The translations under genes and the position numbers were made by a program. DNA of 64,000 bases from positions 184,118,015 to 184,182,014 of the forward strand of contig OY282558.1 in the NCBI GenBank assembly GCA_958295665.1. Reading direction: 5' to 3'. Source of the DNA: Tipula vernalis (Eukaryota; Arthropoda; Insecta; Diptera; Tipulidae). This document shows positions 43,244-55,155 of this stretch, one piece after another (the stretch's first letter is position 1; each line of letters opens with the position of its first letter). Below the pieces are notes generated by a model. The model searched no databases. It saw nothing but the letters and a program-made list of their open reading frames with translations, and was not told the DNA's origin.

Positions 43244-43518
43244 CTATTCGCCTAGGTAAAGACTGCCGTTTTTAATCGAGAAGTGATCATTGGCACTATG
43301 GTTGTATGGTATTCTGCTTTTCTTGATCAAGGGTTGGATATGACGAATGAGCCCAAGTGCTTGACGACACCTTGCTCGAATGGTGAGGGATCTTTGACGA
43401 ATGTGATACATTTTTGCGAATTCACTGTTAAGCCGGCAAATTTCAGGACTCAATTAACTCGTTGAGGATGGGTCCTAGACCATTAATATCCCGGGCAATG
43501 AGTTGTAGATTTTCGCAC
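43244..43518 (-). other. Unclassified coding-like segment (copy B)
   Basis: Counterpart of 5662-5960: MSPEICRLNSEFAKMYHIRQ, RARCRQALGLIRHIQPLIKK. Differences from copy A include R/P and T/I substitutions. Family unknown. It ends against the copia LTR. Confidence 0.3.
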
Positions 43519-43759
43519 TGTTCTCAATTTTTATTTTATTTTATACAAAAGTTTTTACATGTGTTGTACATGTAGAAAGTAAGGTTACAGGTTAAACAAT
43601 ACAATAGAATGATTTATAGTAATATGGAAATTACACTTCTAACACTCCTCCTTAATTTACAAATATTAAATTATATTTTTAAATCAACTTTCTAATAAGT
43701 CTCCTCCTCAATCCATACGATAGGCGATAATAAGCTTTTAGTTCAAATTGAATTTGGAC

Positions 43760-44445
43760 CTTAGCTCAAGAAATTTAGCTTTTTGTAATTGTTTCGTTAA
43801 AATATCAGCAGTATTCTCACCTCACGGGCAGAATACAATCTTCAAAATTCCCTTTTCAATGTTGTCCTTGATATGATGCGATTTTATGTCAATGTGTTTT
43901 GTGCGCATATTGAACTTTTCATCGTGAACTATTTGAATGCAACTTTGATTATCCTCGTTTATGGTTGTTGGTCCGCTTATTGGAATAGAAAAATCCCTTA
44001 GAATGTTGCGTAGCCACATGCATTCCTTTGAAGCCTCAGCAAGAGCGATGAATTCGGCTTCTGTTGATGATTGAGCAACGCAAGTTTGCTTTTTACATGC
44101 CCAGCTAATTGGACCACCAAAAAAGAAAACAAAACCAGAGTTCGATCTGCGTGTTTGCCTATCTTCGCCCCAGTCAGCATCAGAAAACCCAACAAGTTGT
44201 GTTTCTTGGGGATAACCAAGTTTAAATTTATTCGACGTGGTACCCTTGAGATATCGGATGATTCTCTTCACTTCAAGCCAGTCTCGCTGCCTTGGCTGGG
44301 CAACACGTTGAGCCAATATTGTTACGGATGTTGATATATCCGGACGTGTGTTAATGGCGACATAGAGAAGAGATCCGATTGCTTTCCGATATCGTATATT
44401 ATCCGGAAGCAAGCTGCTGTCATCCTTTATATATGCGACGTCCAA
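43760..44445 (-). pseudogene. pol: Copia RNase H and C-terminus (copy B)
   Basis: MDVAYIKDDSSLLPDNIRYR, NTRPDISTSVTILAQRV, EVKRIIRYLKGTTSNKFKLG, LVGFSDADWGEDRQTRRSNS (RNase H Asp), KKQTCVAQSSTEAEFIALAE (Glu), NEDNQSCIQIVHDEKFNMRT and KHIDIKSHHIKD. The C-terminal ENTADILTKQLQKAKFLELR lies in a shifted frame at about 43740-43810. This whole domain is deleted in copy A. Confidence 0.85.
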
Positions 44446-44497
44446 TGGAGTCTGACTTGTTTTTGCATCATTTAAACCAAATTCTGAAATGATATGA

Positions 44498-45126
44498 TTA
44501 ATATATTTTTACGATACGAATACCCAGGTAATTTATGACAATGCCCAAATTGTTGACCACAAAATGCTTTTTGAGTTCTGCTTCTATATGTTCGAGGAAT
44601 GTTTGAGAATCTGATGTCATCAAGATGTCATCACGATCCTGGTTTTTGTATGTGTATAGACAAGCGTCGAAGCTGCTTTGTCTCATTCCCATGCTTGTCA
44701 AAATCTGATGGAGTTTCTGATTCCATACTCGAGCAGATTGTTTCAAACCGTAGAGGCTTTTCTTCAACAAGCACACGTGATTTTCCTTGCCTTCAGTCGC
44801 AAATCCTGGAGGTTGCTTCATATAAATAGTTTCATCCAATTTACCATTTAGAAAAGCTGTTTTTGCATCAAGATTATAAATTGGTAAATTTCTGTGTCCT
44901 GCGATTGATAACAAGATTTTTAGTGTGGCTTGCCGAGCCACCGGAGCGAAAACTTCGTCGTAGTCAGTTCTGAATTTTTGACTGAAGCCTTGAGCAACAA
45001 GTCGTGCTTTGTAAACATCTTATCTGATTTAATTTTGTTAACCAATTTAGAGCCAATAGCTGTGTGGTTGCTTGGCAGTTTGACGAGTTCCCAAGTGTTA
45101 TTTAATTTGTCATCGCCCCGATCCAT
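44498..45126 (-). pseudogene. pol: Copia reverse transcriptase (copy B), YVDD deleted
   Basis: Contains NLDAKTAFLNGKLDETIYMK, QPPGFATEGKENHVCLLKKS and LYGLKQSARVWNQKLHQILT. Then YTYKNQDR runs directly into DDILMTSDSQTFLEH. Compared with copy A a short deletion removes the residues through YV of YVDD, which would abolish catalysis. A frameshift near 44941 splits the domain from SDKMFTKHDLLLKASVKNSE. Confidence 0.85.
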
Positions 45127-45792
45127 TTATCTTTGTTCAAACTTGACATTGCTTCTTTAAATGATCTTGGTTCACCATTAAAAGCAAGGAAACCAAACTG
45201 TGTTACCATTTCAATTTCTGTGATCAATCTTTTCGACGGAATGGCTTTTGTCGATCGATCGGGTCGTCGCTCCTGCACTCCACTGTTTAAATTTGCTTGT
45301 TTATCAGATTGATGTGGCATAATTTCACATGCATCTTCATTGTTGTCAATGCCATCATCGATTAGCTCGGCTTCGGAAACTTCAGGTGCATCACTCAACG
45401 GAACAATCGGAATTTCGACATCAGCGTATGAAACTTCCCCGCACTTATTTGTTGGAATTTTTGATGTTCGTTTGAACTTAGTGTCGTCGCAAAATTTAAC
45501 GTCTCTTGAAATCACTATTTTATTTTTGCTCATGATGTAACATTTATAAACTTTCACCTCCAGGGAAAAACCGTAAAAATGACCTCTTCCGCCTTCCGCA
45601 AACGAAACATTTTGCTCCAAATCGTTGCAGGTTTGTGTAGTTCGGCTTTCTACCGTGCCAATATTGAAATGGGGTACGATCAATACCTTTACAGGGTAAA
45701 CGGTTTTGCAAAGAATTTGCAGTAGCAATTGCTTCGCCCCAAAATTTGTTGGGAAGGTCAGCATCAAACAGAAGACATCTTGCCATCTCCAC
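45102..45792 (-). pseudogene. pol: Copia integrase C-terminal part and linker (copy B)
   Basis: From 45792: MEMARCLLFDADLPNKFWGE, AIATANSLQNRLPCKGIDRT, PFQYWHGRKPNYTNLQRFGA (end of the integrase core). In the next frame: KVYKCYIMSKNKIVISRDVK, FCDDTKFKRTS, then the acidic linker to SFKEAMSSLNKDKWIGAMTN. The usual catalytic Glu segment just upstream is disrupted. Confidence 0.8.
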
Positions 45793-46300
45793 CAGAGATC
45801 TGTTTTTCCTCTATGCGCTATGCGTTAGACTTGAACGTCATGTGATTTGAGAAATTGCTGAAATTCATTCAACAAATATTCGCCACTGCCATCGGTTCTG
45901 AGCATTTTCAATTTTTTATTAAACCGGTTTCGCGTCATTTCGAAGTATTATTTGAAAGCATCGAAAGTTTCTGATTTTTGTGACAGCAAATAAATTGTTG
46001 TGAAGCGGCTAAAATCATCGATGAATGTTAGAACATACTTCTTTCCGCCTGGGGTTTGGTTTTGCATCGGCCCAATTAAATCACTATGCACGATATCGAG
46101 AATTTCTGTAACTCTATTGGTCGCCTCCTTTGGAAATGGTAGCCTGGACATTTTGCCCTTCACACACACATCGCAATTTGCTAGTAATTCTAAGGCGACT
46201 CCATTCTCGTTTGAAGTAGTATGGATTAAATGGGAGCCAATATTTTTCTCATGTCGATCGTTTTTTTGACCCAATATGGGCATTGCAATCACCGAACAGA
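45793..46300 (-). pseudogene. pol: Copia integrase N-terminal and core (copy B)
   Basis: A CxxC zinc region (LLANCDVCVKGKMSRLPFPK), the first catalytic Asp (EILDIVHSDLIGPMQNQTPG, GKKYVLTFIDDFSRFTTIYL) and, in a shifted frame at about 45850-45910, the second Asp (LRTDGSGEYLLNEF). Most of this is missing from copy A. Confidence 0.8.
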
Positions 46301-46560
46301 ACTAAATCGCGGGATGTAGGACAGCGGCCAACGGTGGATTGGAGTGCTGAAAACATTTTTGCGGATCGTCTACGATTTTACTATGATATAAAAGATACCT
46401 CGGTGAATGAAGAGAACCTCTCTAAGAGCTGGAATTTTTCCAATGACAGTAATAATGGCCCCAAAGTGATTTTTAATTTTATTGACCTGGATTTGTGATC
46501 TTTTGCTAATCTTTATGACCACACCCCTTTTTGTAGTTTTCGGATCATTAGCGAGATTGA

Positions 46561-49500
46561 ACATACCCAATTGCCAAGCGTAAGGTAGAGGTTAGCAATT
46601 GTATTTCAGCTAGACACGAAGTCAAAACTGCAGTATAAATGTGATTACATGAATCTCGCAATATTGAAATATAATTATCTAGATTGTTACTGTCCTGAAT
46701 AAACGCAACTATTTCATATCGAAATTGTCCAACAGCACATGAGGGTTTGTGGCCCTTCATCTGAAATTGATGCCATCTTCGAATCTTCCAATACGTGGGA
46801 TATATATTGACGTTTATTTATCTCGTATAACCGAAGATGCGGAGTCAAAATTGAAAGAAAGTTTTGATCAATGTCGTGTGCGATTAATTTAATAACACCT
46901 TGGATTATCTGGATCCAGTTATAGTTGGTAGATATGTAGTTGGTATTTGGTTCAACTACTCTATGAAGATTTAACTCGGCTTTTCTCGTATCCCATTAAA
47001 GGCATGATTAACGAATGTGGTGGTGTCTCTCAAGGCCAGGTAATGCAAGTTCAAAAATGTAAAGCAGCGTCTTGTTCCAATTTCAGATACTGAAAATCCA
47101 CCTCTCGTGTCCTGTTGAAAGCGAGTTCAAATGATGAGTTGGTGTCCCTCGTAGGCCAGTTAATGCAGAATCAACATGTTAAGTGATGCTTTCGTTTCCA
47201 ATTTCAGGTGCGGGCCAATATAAATAATAAGAAATAATAAGTTGCGATGTAGTTCGTTTCCAATTCTTTCTGGATATAATCACTTTATAGGCACTGAATT
47301 CACTGGTTGATATTCACTGTTCATTTACTTACAACTCGTTTTGGAATGGTACGCTGTATTAGTCCTTAATAGGCATGCGGGACTAGTTTATGATTGCAGT
47401 TGTGGTAATTTAGGATATAAATAACGTATTTCGAAAAAAAAACGTATTTAGAAATTAAATAAAACCAAATGTATTTTTTTAGATTTATTTAAATCCCTTT
47501 CCAATGTCTAGGCTTCATATTTGGCGATAGATGCCACCATATTATATTTCTATTAGACGATTTATTAAAATTCATAGTAACTTTGATAAAAATCTTCCTC
47601 TGGCACTTTACCTTGTGTTTTTCAAGATTTTTTTTTTTTGGGAATTTAATTGTTGAGGTTTCGAGGTGCTGGCCGTGTTTCATGTGCTGGTCAAACATTT
47701 TTCACTATTGTTGACTGATATTGCCCTTTGAGACTCAACTCTCGTGATCTAAAAAAAACAGTTTTGTGATAATTTCTACAATAAACGATTTGTAAGGATT
47801 AGGGTTTTTTGGGGAATCAAAACAATAAAAAAAGAAAGGGTCCAATGCTAAGCGAACAAGGTTTGGCCAGCACTTGGAATAGACCATTAGATTACTAGTC
47901 AAAAAATACTAATCCATATAAATCGTTCATTTAATAAAAGTACCTCAAAAGTATTTTCTTTGAAATCACACTTAAGGTTTAAAAGGTGATATATCCGTTT
48001 TCAATTTTCCAATGAGAATGTGTTTTAACGGTGTAATACTGATACATAAATAAATCTCTGGAATGTCTGGAAAACTTCACACCATTATCTTTGTCATCAT
48101 TCTCTTTTTGTACAGTTGCTATTCGGTTTCAAAACTGCATGTTGTAGTAAAATATAACGTGCCTGTGCTATCAGATTTATATCTGTTCTCACGTGAGACA
48201 AATTTATATATTCTTAGATGAAGTCTGATAAGTTTTAATTCCGTGTTCCTTTCTAGTATATTCTCCAAGTAAATAAATCGATTTACCGCACCTTTGATGT
48301 ATTGCTGATTTAATATTTATTATGCCAAGTTGTTGGCGGTTTAATTTAGTACTAAAAATTATCGTCTATAGACGATACGTGATAATAAGATTAATTTGTT
48401 CTATAGTAAATCTTTAATTTGTATAAATTGTAAAATCGTTAGAATGGTTTGAGATATTTGGTAAGGCCAATGCCTTTCGATATACATTTGTTTTGGAAGC
48501 TGTTGCTTCATTTCAAATTGGAGCATTGGATGTTGATTGGTTTTGTAAGATAGCTCATCCCATTTTACAAGTGGTTGATATTGAACTGTAATGTATGTTA
48601 GTTGTTACATTCCCAAATCAATGTCATAACTTTTACGTGATTCCCATTACAGCAATGTTCACAAATTCTTTATAACGGTATTTTACAGTTTTGAAATAGG
48701 AAATTGTCTATTTCAACTATGTATGTATTATTCTTCTGAACTAGGGAATCTTTTCTGAATGATTCGTAATTGATTATAAAAGTGTCAATTTGAATTCACA
48801 GGTTTCAGAAACCCACATTAGTTATAAATGAAAAAAATGTTGATGCCCTTTTAATAGAAATTCTTTTCTGTTCAACCTTATTGTTTCACCCTAAAACGTT
48901 TGTAACGAACCCTTGTTAAGTATTTATAAGTATTTATTAGTTATAAATTTCTCGGTCGTAAAATTGTCGGTCTGTTTCAATTCTTAGAATTGCGTTGGCC
49001 CAAATTTATGGGTTTAATTTTTAATAATAAAAATTTAAAAACTGAAAAATGTTTCCTAATAAATATTTGAGTTTTTTTTTACTTTAGGTATGCTTTAGGA
49101 AAATCAAAATTGACATTTTTTTATATTATTTAAACGAGTCCTTATTATCGCAAAGTTTTTTTTCGCAAATTTAAATGTTTCTGATGCATTCACATGCATG
49201 TTTATCCTAAATCTCTTAAACAAAAAATATGGATTTTATTATTATTTTAGGATAAACTTTACACGTCTATATAGAGATGTGAAGTTTATATTAAATGGTT
49301 CAGACTGTTTCAGTAAATTGGAAACATTTAGGCGATAATTGCATACCTACATATTTATATTGATTCCACTTTATTCTAATTTCAGGATTCTACTAGGCGC
49401 AAAATTTTAGAGTAATTCTAACCCCATCGAATAAAATAACGTTAAAAACAGTACAATAACACAATTTTATCATAGGGACATACAGGAAAAATGTTTTAGT

Positions 49501-49902
49501 TGTATGCATAATCTCATATTTAGATTCGAATCCCGTTATGCATTAAAAACACGCGAAATACCTTTTCACAAAAGAACCTTTAATTATTAAAATATGTTAT
49601 ACTTACATTAGCCTTCCTAATGTCCACTATTTTTTTCTGAACTTAATTTTTAATCCTACTTGCTTGAATTTATGAAAAATTTGATCTAAATCTCTCACGG
49701 TTATTCCACCTAACACGACAATGTCAATCCCAGCTCCTAATATAGAATTTTTAGATGTAACTACTTATTTACAAATATTATTGTGCACACTTATAATTAC
49801 CATTCAATTTTGGAAACAAATAGAAAATATCCCATTGATCTAACAACGTTACTAACGGAACATCATCATCTAGTACAGTAATCATTAAATTTTCTTCATG
49901 AT
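46561..49902 (+). other. Noncoding part of copy B
   Basis: Counterpart of 8481-12516. It lacks about 500 bases that copy A has near 8500-8800 and about 250 near 10250-10500. The paralogous empty site of the 2.9-kb transposon is CACTTG at 49903-49908. No gene recognised. Confidence 0.55.
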
Positions 49903-50914
49903 CACTTGATCTATCCATTTTAAGTAGTTTTGATGTAATGTGTAATTATGAAGTGATTATCCGATTCTTTCACCTTTATAAATATCGCAACTAACTTGTT
50001 AGTTAAGATTTTACTTAATCACCAACCAGGCCTTTATAGTATTTTTTTAGTGACTTAAAAAAACACTAGAAATTGTAAAGTTATTTATTTGACAACATAC
50101 ACACGAACAAAGGAAAAAACTAATGTGGTTTTACGATTTCATTGTTCACTGATCGTGCGCGTTCGTGCAGATCGAGGAAAATAAATACAGCAGTTTTGTT
50201 TCAAAACACTGTTTGTTTATCTCCCTGAAACTACCAATTTTTATAATCGCTAATTTTGCTAAGCACAATGAGTTTCAATTTATTTATGAGTTTTTATATA
50301 ATTATGGTACTACGAGTATAATTGTTTTACAATTAAAAATTTTCTATTCAAAATTTCGAAATTTTGTATCGGTTATAGCGCAATGCTTATGCAGTTGATT
50401 TTCAAGCATTGAGTTCTATTTACAACTACCGAGTTATTTGAAAAAAGCATCGTTGAACTGACCACTTTTTGCTGAAGTTATATGATATTCAACTAAAGTA
50501 AGGGGTTGTAAAATCCAAGCGAATTTTGTAAAAATTTTCACAAATAATGTTGAACCAATTGACTAACGGTAAATCATAATGAGATATAACTGAATCTAAA
50601 CTTCTAATTTTATAATTGGGATGTAGTTTAATAAATCAATATATATTTCAGGTTATACTAAATAGTCGATCAAATTTGAATTTTGATTTTCGTTTAGCAA
50701 AAACGTAATATAAAAGATATTTGGCTCTACCTATTTATATGGAGCGCTATCGGGAGCCACTTTTTATATGACGGCTCTCGATATAAGCTATCCGGAGCAA
50801 ATAAAATAACGCAGCTGCTATTTCTTGATGAAATCCCCCTGAATGTATGGAGTTTAATAGCTACTACCGCCACCTGAGTGAAGTTTATAACAAATAACCA
50901 ATTTAAGCATGTAT
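49903..50914 (+). other. Noncoding part of copy B (empty site of the 2.9-kb transposon at left)
   Basis: It begins with the single CACTTG and matches 15411-16420. No gene recognised. The 77-codon frame starting at GTG 50165 matches copy A but has no support as a gene. Confidence 0.55.
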
Positions 50915-50916
50915 TA

Positions 50917-53900
50917 CACAGAAAAAAATACTCATTTCTATAAAGAAAAAATAGAATGAATCAAGAAAATCCAGCACTTGATTCTCAGCTAAGAAATTTA
51001 TTTTACAATATAAACTATTGATTTCTTGGTTTGATATGTAAATTTAAAAATCAAAATAATCATTAATTTTTTGTTATAAGAAATTGTATTTTTTCATGCA
51101 AGAAATTGTATACCTTAATGCAAGAAATATAATTTTATTTTAAAAAACTATTTTCTAAAAGGCTTGTATTGATTTCTGCATTTAGAATTACAAATTCTTG
51201 ATTTGACCTTGAAGGATTCTTGTATTGAGAAATATAATATCAAACTGAGAAAACAGTTTTCTTCATTTAAACGTTTTTTTCTGACAGTAAGAATATATTA
51301 ATATATAAAAGAGAAAACGAATCTCTTAGATTAAGTAATTGTTTCTTAGAATTAGAATATATTAATACATAATTATGAAACCGAATTTCTTTGCTTAAGT
51401 GAAAATTTCTTAGGGTAAAAAAAGTTTTTGATTAAAACCAGAAAACAATTTATTGGTGCAATTTTCTTTTTCTGAGGTCAAGAACATATTTCCTTACAGA
51501 AAGTTTTTATTTTTCTTCAGGTGAGAAACATTTTATTTATCCTATACTGCTTTTTTCTCATAACCATCTGTTTTTTTTCTTTTAGGACTCTATTCGTTTC
51601 TTCATAAAAGAAAACATTTTTCTTGTTCACTAAGACTTTTTTCTTGCCTTCAGAATGCCGTTCTGAAAATGGATTTTGGTAGTGAAAATAAATAAAAACA
51701 TTTTACAATAATTTAGTTATAATAAAATTTTAATTTATTCTTATAAAATATTATTTAAAATACATTTATTGTACATATTTGTGAATTCTTATACATATGT
51801 ATATGTATATAGTTACATAAAATGAAAATAAATTTAATACACTTCAAACCATAATTGTTATTTTAATAAGATACTATTATAATAGTATTTTATTAAAATT
51901 GCAATATATTTTGAAGTTATGTGTTTATATAAAATTATTATAATATAATAATTTTTTTTATAATAATTACTACATAAAATATTAATTACTTTAATCACTT
52001 CAAAATAAAAGAGACATTTGCTTTAAATATTTTAAGTTCTAACTCCATTTGGGAGTGAAAAAAAAAAATTAGTAGTTGTAAACGAACGAAGTAGCTTATT
52101 TAATAAAATAATTATTTATTACTATACATAAAATATTAGTTTCATTTATTACTAAAAATTTTAAATTGAACATAAATTTGATTTAAATATTTAATTAAGC
52201 ACGAGTTTCTAGATTTTTTATCCAAATATCCTAGTCTCCGAAGTTGGCTGGTGCAATTTTTATGCTTATTGTAGAGAATACCGCTTGGTTTCTTGCCACC
52301 TCTATAATACAGTTCCTGAAAGGTAAAAGTAATTGAAATTTAAACAATCAAACATATTTTCATTAAACCACTTTTTTACCTTTTTTTCGCCAGGGAAAAA
52401 AATCTCTATATGTTTTGAGATATTCTCAAAAACATAACTCGACACAGGAGTCTCTATAAGTTCATCCACAATCGATGAAATCAGCAGCAATCTGGTGTGT
52501 TCAGTCAGGTGTGGTGGATTAGCCTCACTAAACATTTTTTAAATTTTACCACCCTTAGTACTTTGAAGAAATTGTTCAAGAATCTGTCAAATAAAAAAAG
52601 TAATTACTTCCATCTTCTCTTAATCTGGCTTTTTAATTTTTACAAAATTTGATGCAAACGGTCTCTCTAAAATTGAATAGTTAACAATATTAAATATTTA
52701 TGGGTCTGGTAGTTCGGCATGCGATCGAATAAAAAATGCAATACATTTTTAACAAATGGATATTTGCATTCAAGAATGAATTAATTGTATTATTTTTATT
52801 TTGCGAGTGTACTATGGAATCCCGTTTAAAAATTAACATTTTCCTTCACCAGAATTTAAAAAAAAAAAAAAATATATCTTTCAAAACCAGGGTTTTGAAA
52901 CTGGGATTTTAAAGACCGGGATTTTGGAAATAGGGATTTTTAATTCGTGATTTGGAAAACCGGAATTTCATAGTACACCCGTATAAATAACATGTTTTAT
53001 TAAAATGTTCTGGTCATAAAATTTAATGTGAATTTCTTTCTCGGACAACATAGATTTAAACTTTAATCTTATTGTTACAAATCAAAACTGGCAGCACAAA
53101 AATGACAATAAACCAAAATATTTTAATTAACCACCAATTTTAACGAGAAAATAATTTTAATTAAACACAATTTTAAACGGGAAATAATTTAAACTTTAAC
53201 AAGCACAACTTTATCACATTAACAATTTATCATAATAATATTAACTTAATTTAATATCACTATCGTTTAAAGAAATATGGTAATAAAATATGGTAAGCGA
53301 TAAATAAACCTTAAAAGGTACATACCAAATGTATTGAAAACAAATGCTGAACTCGTGCTGTTTGAAAATTGATTATCATCAGTCATTTTTCTATAAGAAG
53401 AAAGGAGATCCAAAAATGTACTTTTTACTTAATATACATACGTACAAAAACCTATATAAAAGGACTACTATTTACTTTTAAATATTACTTACCTCAAACC
53501 ACTTCACAAATTATTTTTATATATTCAAAATAGTCTTTTTGTAATTTAACTAAACTTTTTTACAGAAATTTTCTGTGCGTAACATGCAACTCGGCAAACT
53601 AAAATGAAAATTTAACACTATATGTATACGTTTTTTTTATTAATTGTTTGTATTTATTTATCACACAAGACACGAGTACACCACACGATTTTATAAATTA
53701 AAATAACTAAACCTTTACGGACATATACATAGATACATACGTCTTCACTGTTTGAAATTTCATACGACAATGATAAATATGTAAGGGAATGATACCTCAA
53801 CATTAAAATTTGTTTGAAAGAAATGTATTTCTCAAACTAAGTAATTAGCTTTCTTGTTTTCATTAACAATTTAGATTTCAATTGTGAAATAAATTCTTCT

Positions 53901-55155
53901 ATTAAGAATATTCTATCATTTTAAGAAAAATATTTTAAAACAAGAAAAATATTTCTTAAAACAATAAAATTACTGGCATAATAGAATAAATATTTTTCTT
54001 GCAGCTTAAATATTAACTTAAGAATTTATAATTTCTTAAATCAAACAAACTGTTTATCGTTCCTAACAAGAGCTTGGTTAATTATCCGTTAGAAAATTAT
54101 TAATAATTAATTATGTATTCATTTAGTATTCTAGATCGCGCAATGCACCTTTCCGATATGTAGTTTGATTTTTACTCGAATTTATCAGGTTTATAAGATT
54201 ATACATATGTGTTCAATTTGGAATCATCGAAACCAATTAAATATATATGTTGTATAATTTGATTGGGTGGACAATGATGGCCCAATTTAATTTAAAAGAT
54301 TTATCCTACTAGATGGGGGTTAATGTGTTTTTTGTGAAAATCATAATTAGTTTTGCAAATAAATTTTGCACATAAGTACCTGCAAGACTTCAATGTTCAA
54401 GTGACGTTATATGCAGATCGCGGTTTTCTTTTATGAATTAAATTGGAAAAGCTTTTAATCAAACGAGATATGCTGAACGTAATCTATTTTTGTCCTTTTT
54501 AACGCACACGAGAAATTATACATAAGCATTTAGGCATTGGGGCATCGAGTAAAATTATATTCTTCTCCGGCCAGAAGAGTTAGTAAGTTATATATCGACC
54601 TAATTTAATTTAAATCAAAACCGATAAATGCATATGTAGTTGTAGCATTCATTTCAGTATAAATACATTAATCTAAATTGATGCTTGATTAAAGAAATAG
54701 TTTGAATTGTTTCTATCAAATGTTTTCTTAAATCAAGATAATATTGTTTGGCCACAGATTTTACAAGATTCTAGGATAAAGAAATTAATTTTTTATTAAT
54801 TAAGAAATGTTTTGTTGTGAATATTCAAGAAAATTTATGAATAAGTTTGAGAAAGGGTTACATTTCTTGATTTAATCTGTTTTTGTTTTATTAACATCTT
54901 TTTTTTATTCAATCAAACTTTTGTATGGTATAGGTAAGAAATTATTGCAAAGATTAAAGTAAGAAATTATTTTATATTATTTAAACTTTATATAGTTTTT
55001 TGGATTAAGAAACATTTCTCGTTGTAAGAAACAATGTTTATAAGCTAGAAAAATAAGTGTGAAGTAAGAAATTAGGCTTTTAAATAAAGAAAAATATTTT
55101 TTTATTAAAAAAAGAAAACTTTTTCTTTGTGATAACAAGCTTATTTTTTTCCGTG
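50917..55155 (-). mobile_element. 4,239-bp DNA transposon with TA target duplication and AAGAAA-rich ends
   Basis: The empty site in copy A is a single TA (16421-16422). The ends are CACAGAAAAAAATA (left) and CACGGAAAAAAATA (right, reverse complement), a 14-bp imperfect inverted repeat flanked by TA. About 700 bp inside the left end and about 1.4 kb inside the right end are packed with AAGAAA/TTTCTT and AAGAAATT motifs in both orientations, like subterminal transposase-binding repeats. The middle carries a small intron-containing gene on the minus strand. I see no DDE transposase, so it may be nonautonomous. Confidence 0.8.
52142..53386 (-). pseudogene. Intron-containing passenger gene of the 4.2-kb element, one premature stop
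   Basis: A candidate first exon at 53386-53326 (MTDDNQFSNSTSSAFVFNTF) ends at a GTATGT donor. A tiny exon at 52666-52644 is possible and phase-compatible. Exon 52583-52380 (acceptor TTATTTGACAG) reads ILEQFLQSTKGGKI, then TAA at 52541-52539, then KMFSEANPPHLTEHTRLLLI, VDELIETPVSSYVFENISKH and IEIFFPGEKK. A 64-bp GT-AG intron (52379-52316) joins in phase to ELYYRGGKKPSGILYNKHKN and LRRLGYLDKKSRN, with a stop at 52142. The leucine-rich segment followed by FP-E resembles a module of multi-copy insect proteins. No enzyme motif. Confidence 0.55.

Larger units (their letters stand above)
43519..46560 (-). mobile_element. Copia element, copy B: 5'-truncated
   Basis: Same element as 5958-8480, with the LTR shortened to 43519-43644 (TGTTAGAAGTG start). 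It retains RNase H and more of integrase than copy A, but has lost the YVDD motif. Gag and the 5' LTR are absent, and coding similarity stops around 46300-46560. Confidence 0.8.

Noticed and set aside
50917..55155. LTR retrotransposon reading of the 4.2-kb insertion
   Set aside because: Ends are inverted rather than direct repeats, the target duplication is TA, and no gag or pol is present.
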